DNA from: an uncultured Bacteroidia bacterium
Lineage (GTDB): Bacteria; Bacteroidota; Bacteroidia; Bacteroidales; UBA932
Assembly (NCBI GenBank): GCA_902761655.1
Contig: CACWLD010000006.1
Coordinates: 38,809-102,808 of the forward strand
DNA: 64,000 bases
Direction of reading: 5' to 3'
Positions within the stretch are counted from its first letter, which is position 1. Each line of letters starts with the position of its first letter. Position numbers and translations under genes: made by a program. Below are positions 63,277 through 64,000 of this stretch, piece after piece. The notes beneath the pieces were generated by a model. It saw nothing but the letters and a program-made list of their open reading frames with translations, did not search any database and was not told where the DNA came from.

Positions 63277-64000
63277 ATGAGCAACATCGATTTGAAGAAG
63301 TACGGTATCCTGGATACCACTGAAATCCTCTACAACCCCACATATGAGGTATTGTACAATGAGGAGACAAAACCGGGCCTTGAAGGTTTCGACAAGGGCC
63401 AGGTAACAGAACTCGGAGCCATCAACGTAATGACCGGAATCTACACCGGACGCTCCCCTAAGGACAAATACATCGTTATGGACAATTTCTCAAAGGACAC
63501 CGTTTGGTGGAACACCCCTGATTATCCTAACGACAACCACGAAATGTCCGAGGCAGTATGGGCAGAGGTTAAGAAGATCGCCCTCAAGCAGCTCAGCGGC
63601 AAGAGGCTCTTTGTAGTGGACGGTTTCTGCGGAACCCACACCGACACCCGTATGAAGGTTCGCTTCGTTATGGAAGTTGCTTGGCAGGCACACTTCGTTA
63701 CCAATATGTTCATCCGTCCAAAGAACCAGGCAGAGTTCGACCAGGAGCCTGACTTCCTGGTATACTGCGCTTCCAAGGCAAAGGTTGACAACTACAAGGA
63801 GCTCGGTCTCCGCACCGACACCTGCGTAGCTTTCAACGTATCTAGCAAGGAGCAGGTTATCCTCAACACCTGGTACGGCGGTGAGATGAAGAAGGGTCTG
63901 TTCTCAATGATGAACTTCTACCTTCCTCTCAAGGGCATCGCAGCAATGCACTGCTCAGCCAACACTGATATGAACGGCCAGAACACAGCCATCTTCTTCG
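63277..64000 (+). CDS. pckA: Phosphoenolpyruvate carboxykinase (ATP), partial at the right edge
   Basis: This enzyme interconverts oxaloacetate and PEP; in Bacteroidales it usually fixes CO2 on the way to succinate. About 241 residues are visible, starting MSNIDLKKYGILDTTEILYNP. GIYTGRSPKDKYIVMD (substrate loop), LFVVDGFCGTHTDTR, FNVSSKEQVILNTWYGGEMKKG and SMMNFYLPLKGIAAMHCSAN follow, all characteristic of ATP-type PckA. The kinase P-loop lies beyond the window. Leader about 50 bases from the promoter near 63215. Confidence 0.95.
   Translation, partial: MSNIDLKKYGILDTTEILYNPTYEVLYNEETKPGLEGFDKGQVTELGAINVMTGIYTGRSPKDKYIVMDNFSKDTVWWNTPDYPNDNHEMSEAVWAEVKKIALKQLSGKRLFVVDGFCGTHTDTRMKVRFVMEVAWQAHFVTNMFIRPKNQAEFDQEPDFLVYCASKAKVDNYKELGLRTDTCVAFNVSSKEQVILNTWYGGEMKKGLFSMMNFYLPLKGIAAMHCSANTDMNGQNTAIFF

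Overview
The window is a GC-rich (by eye roughly 55%) stretch of a Bacteroidales chromosome, probably from a gut or rumen lineage. The evidence is a SusC/SusD pair next to a hybrid two-component regulator, lipoprotein signal peptides, Bacteroidetes-type promoters (TAnnTTTG at -7, TTG about 19 bases upstream), and start sites without clear Shine-Dalgarno sequences. No rRNA, tRNA, CRISPR array, transposase or phage gene was seen.

Layout. 1-3452 (minus): purE and a frameshifted purL that runs off the left edge. 3453-13264 (plus): a complete UMP operon, pyrC-carA-carB-pyrK-pyrD-pyrF-pyrE-pyrB. It is preceded by a short U-rich leader peptide that ends in an intrinsic terminator, which looks like pyrBI-type UTP-sensing attenuation. 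13243-19553 (minus): guaB and a 1588-residue alpha-2-macroglobulin-like protein. 19634-24672 (plus): a GH13 amylase, a PfkB sugar kinase, a secreted esterase, and an ECF sigma / anti-sigma / TonB-plug-like trio. 24673-28336: mnmA, a lipoprotein, the 4.5S SRP RNA, a CofE-like protein, and two copies of an undescribed palindromic element (24782-24861 and 28223-28303). 28337-38800 (minus): a xylan utilisation locus with GH10, two tandem [GH43 + small beta-sandwich protein] pairs, SusD and SusC. 39101-51053 (plus): the HTCS regulator; an operon of RpiB-like isomerase, DhaK, DhaL, GntP permease and a beta-propeller/GarR-like dehydrogenase fusion, then cytidine deaminase; and a GH3 beta-xylosidase that returns to the xylan theme. 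51043-63152: housekeeping genes (FAD oxidoreductase, tsaD, tamB-like, rsmI-like, folB, mtaB, MBL hydrolase, recQ). 63277-end: pckA, cut by the window edge.

How the parts work together. The pyr operon makes UMP from bicarbonate, a nitrogen donor, aspartate and PRPP. Two of its proteins are unusual. CarA has lost several glutaminase active-site residues, including the catalytic His. PyrB carries a PyrI-type zinc ribbon without the nucleotide-sensing PyrI domain. With allosteric control apparently missing, the transcriptional attenuator could be the main feedback point. In the xylan locus, HTCS would sense xylo-oligosaccharides, SusCD would import them, and GH10/GH43/GH3 would cut them. The GntP-DhaKL-RpiB-GarR operon looks like a catabolic route for a small aldonic acid that ends in a triose or tetrose phosphate; its substrate is unknown.

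The most interesting signals are the pyr attenuator, the degenerate CarA, the PyrB-zinc fusion, the paired palindromic elements, the propeller-dehydrogenase operon and the PurL frameshift. All calls rest on reading sequence and on family knowledge; no search or folding was run.
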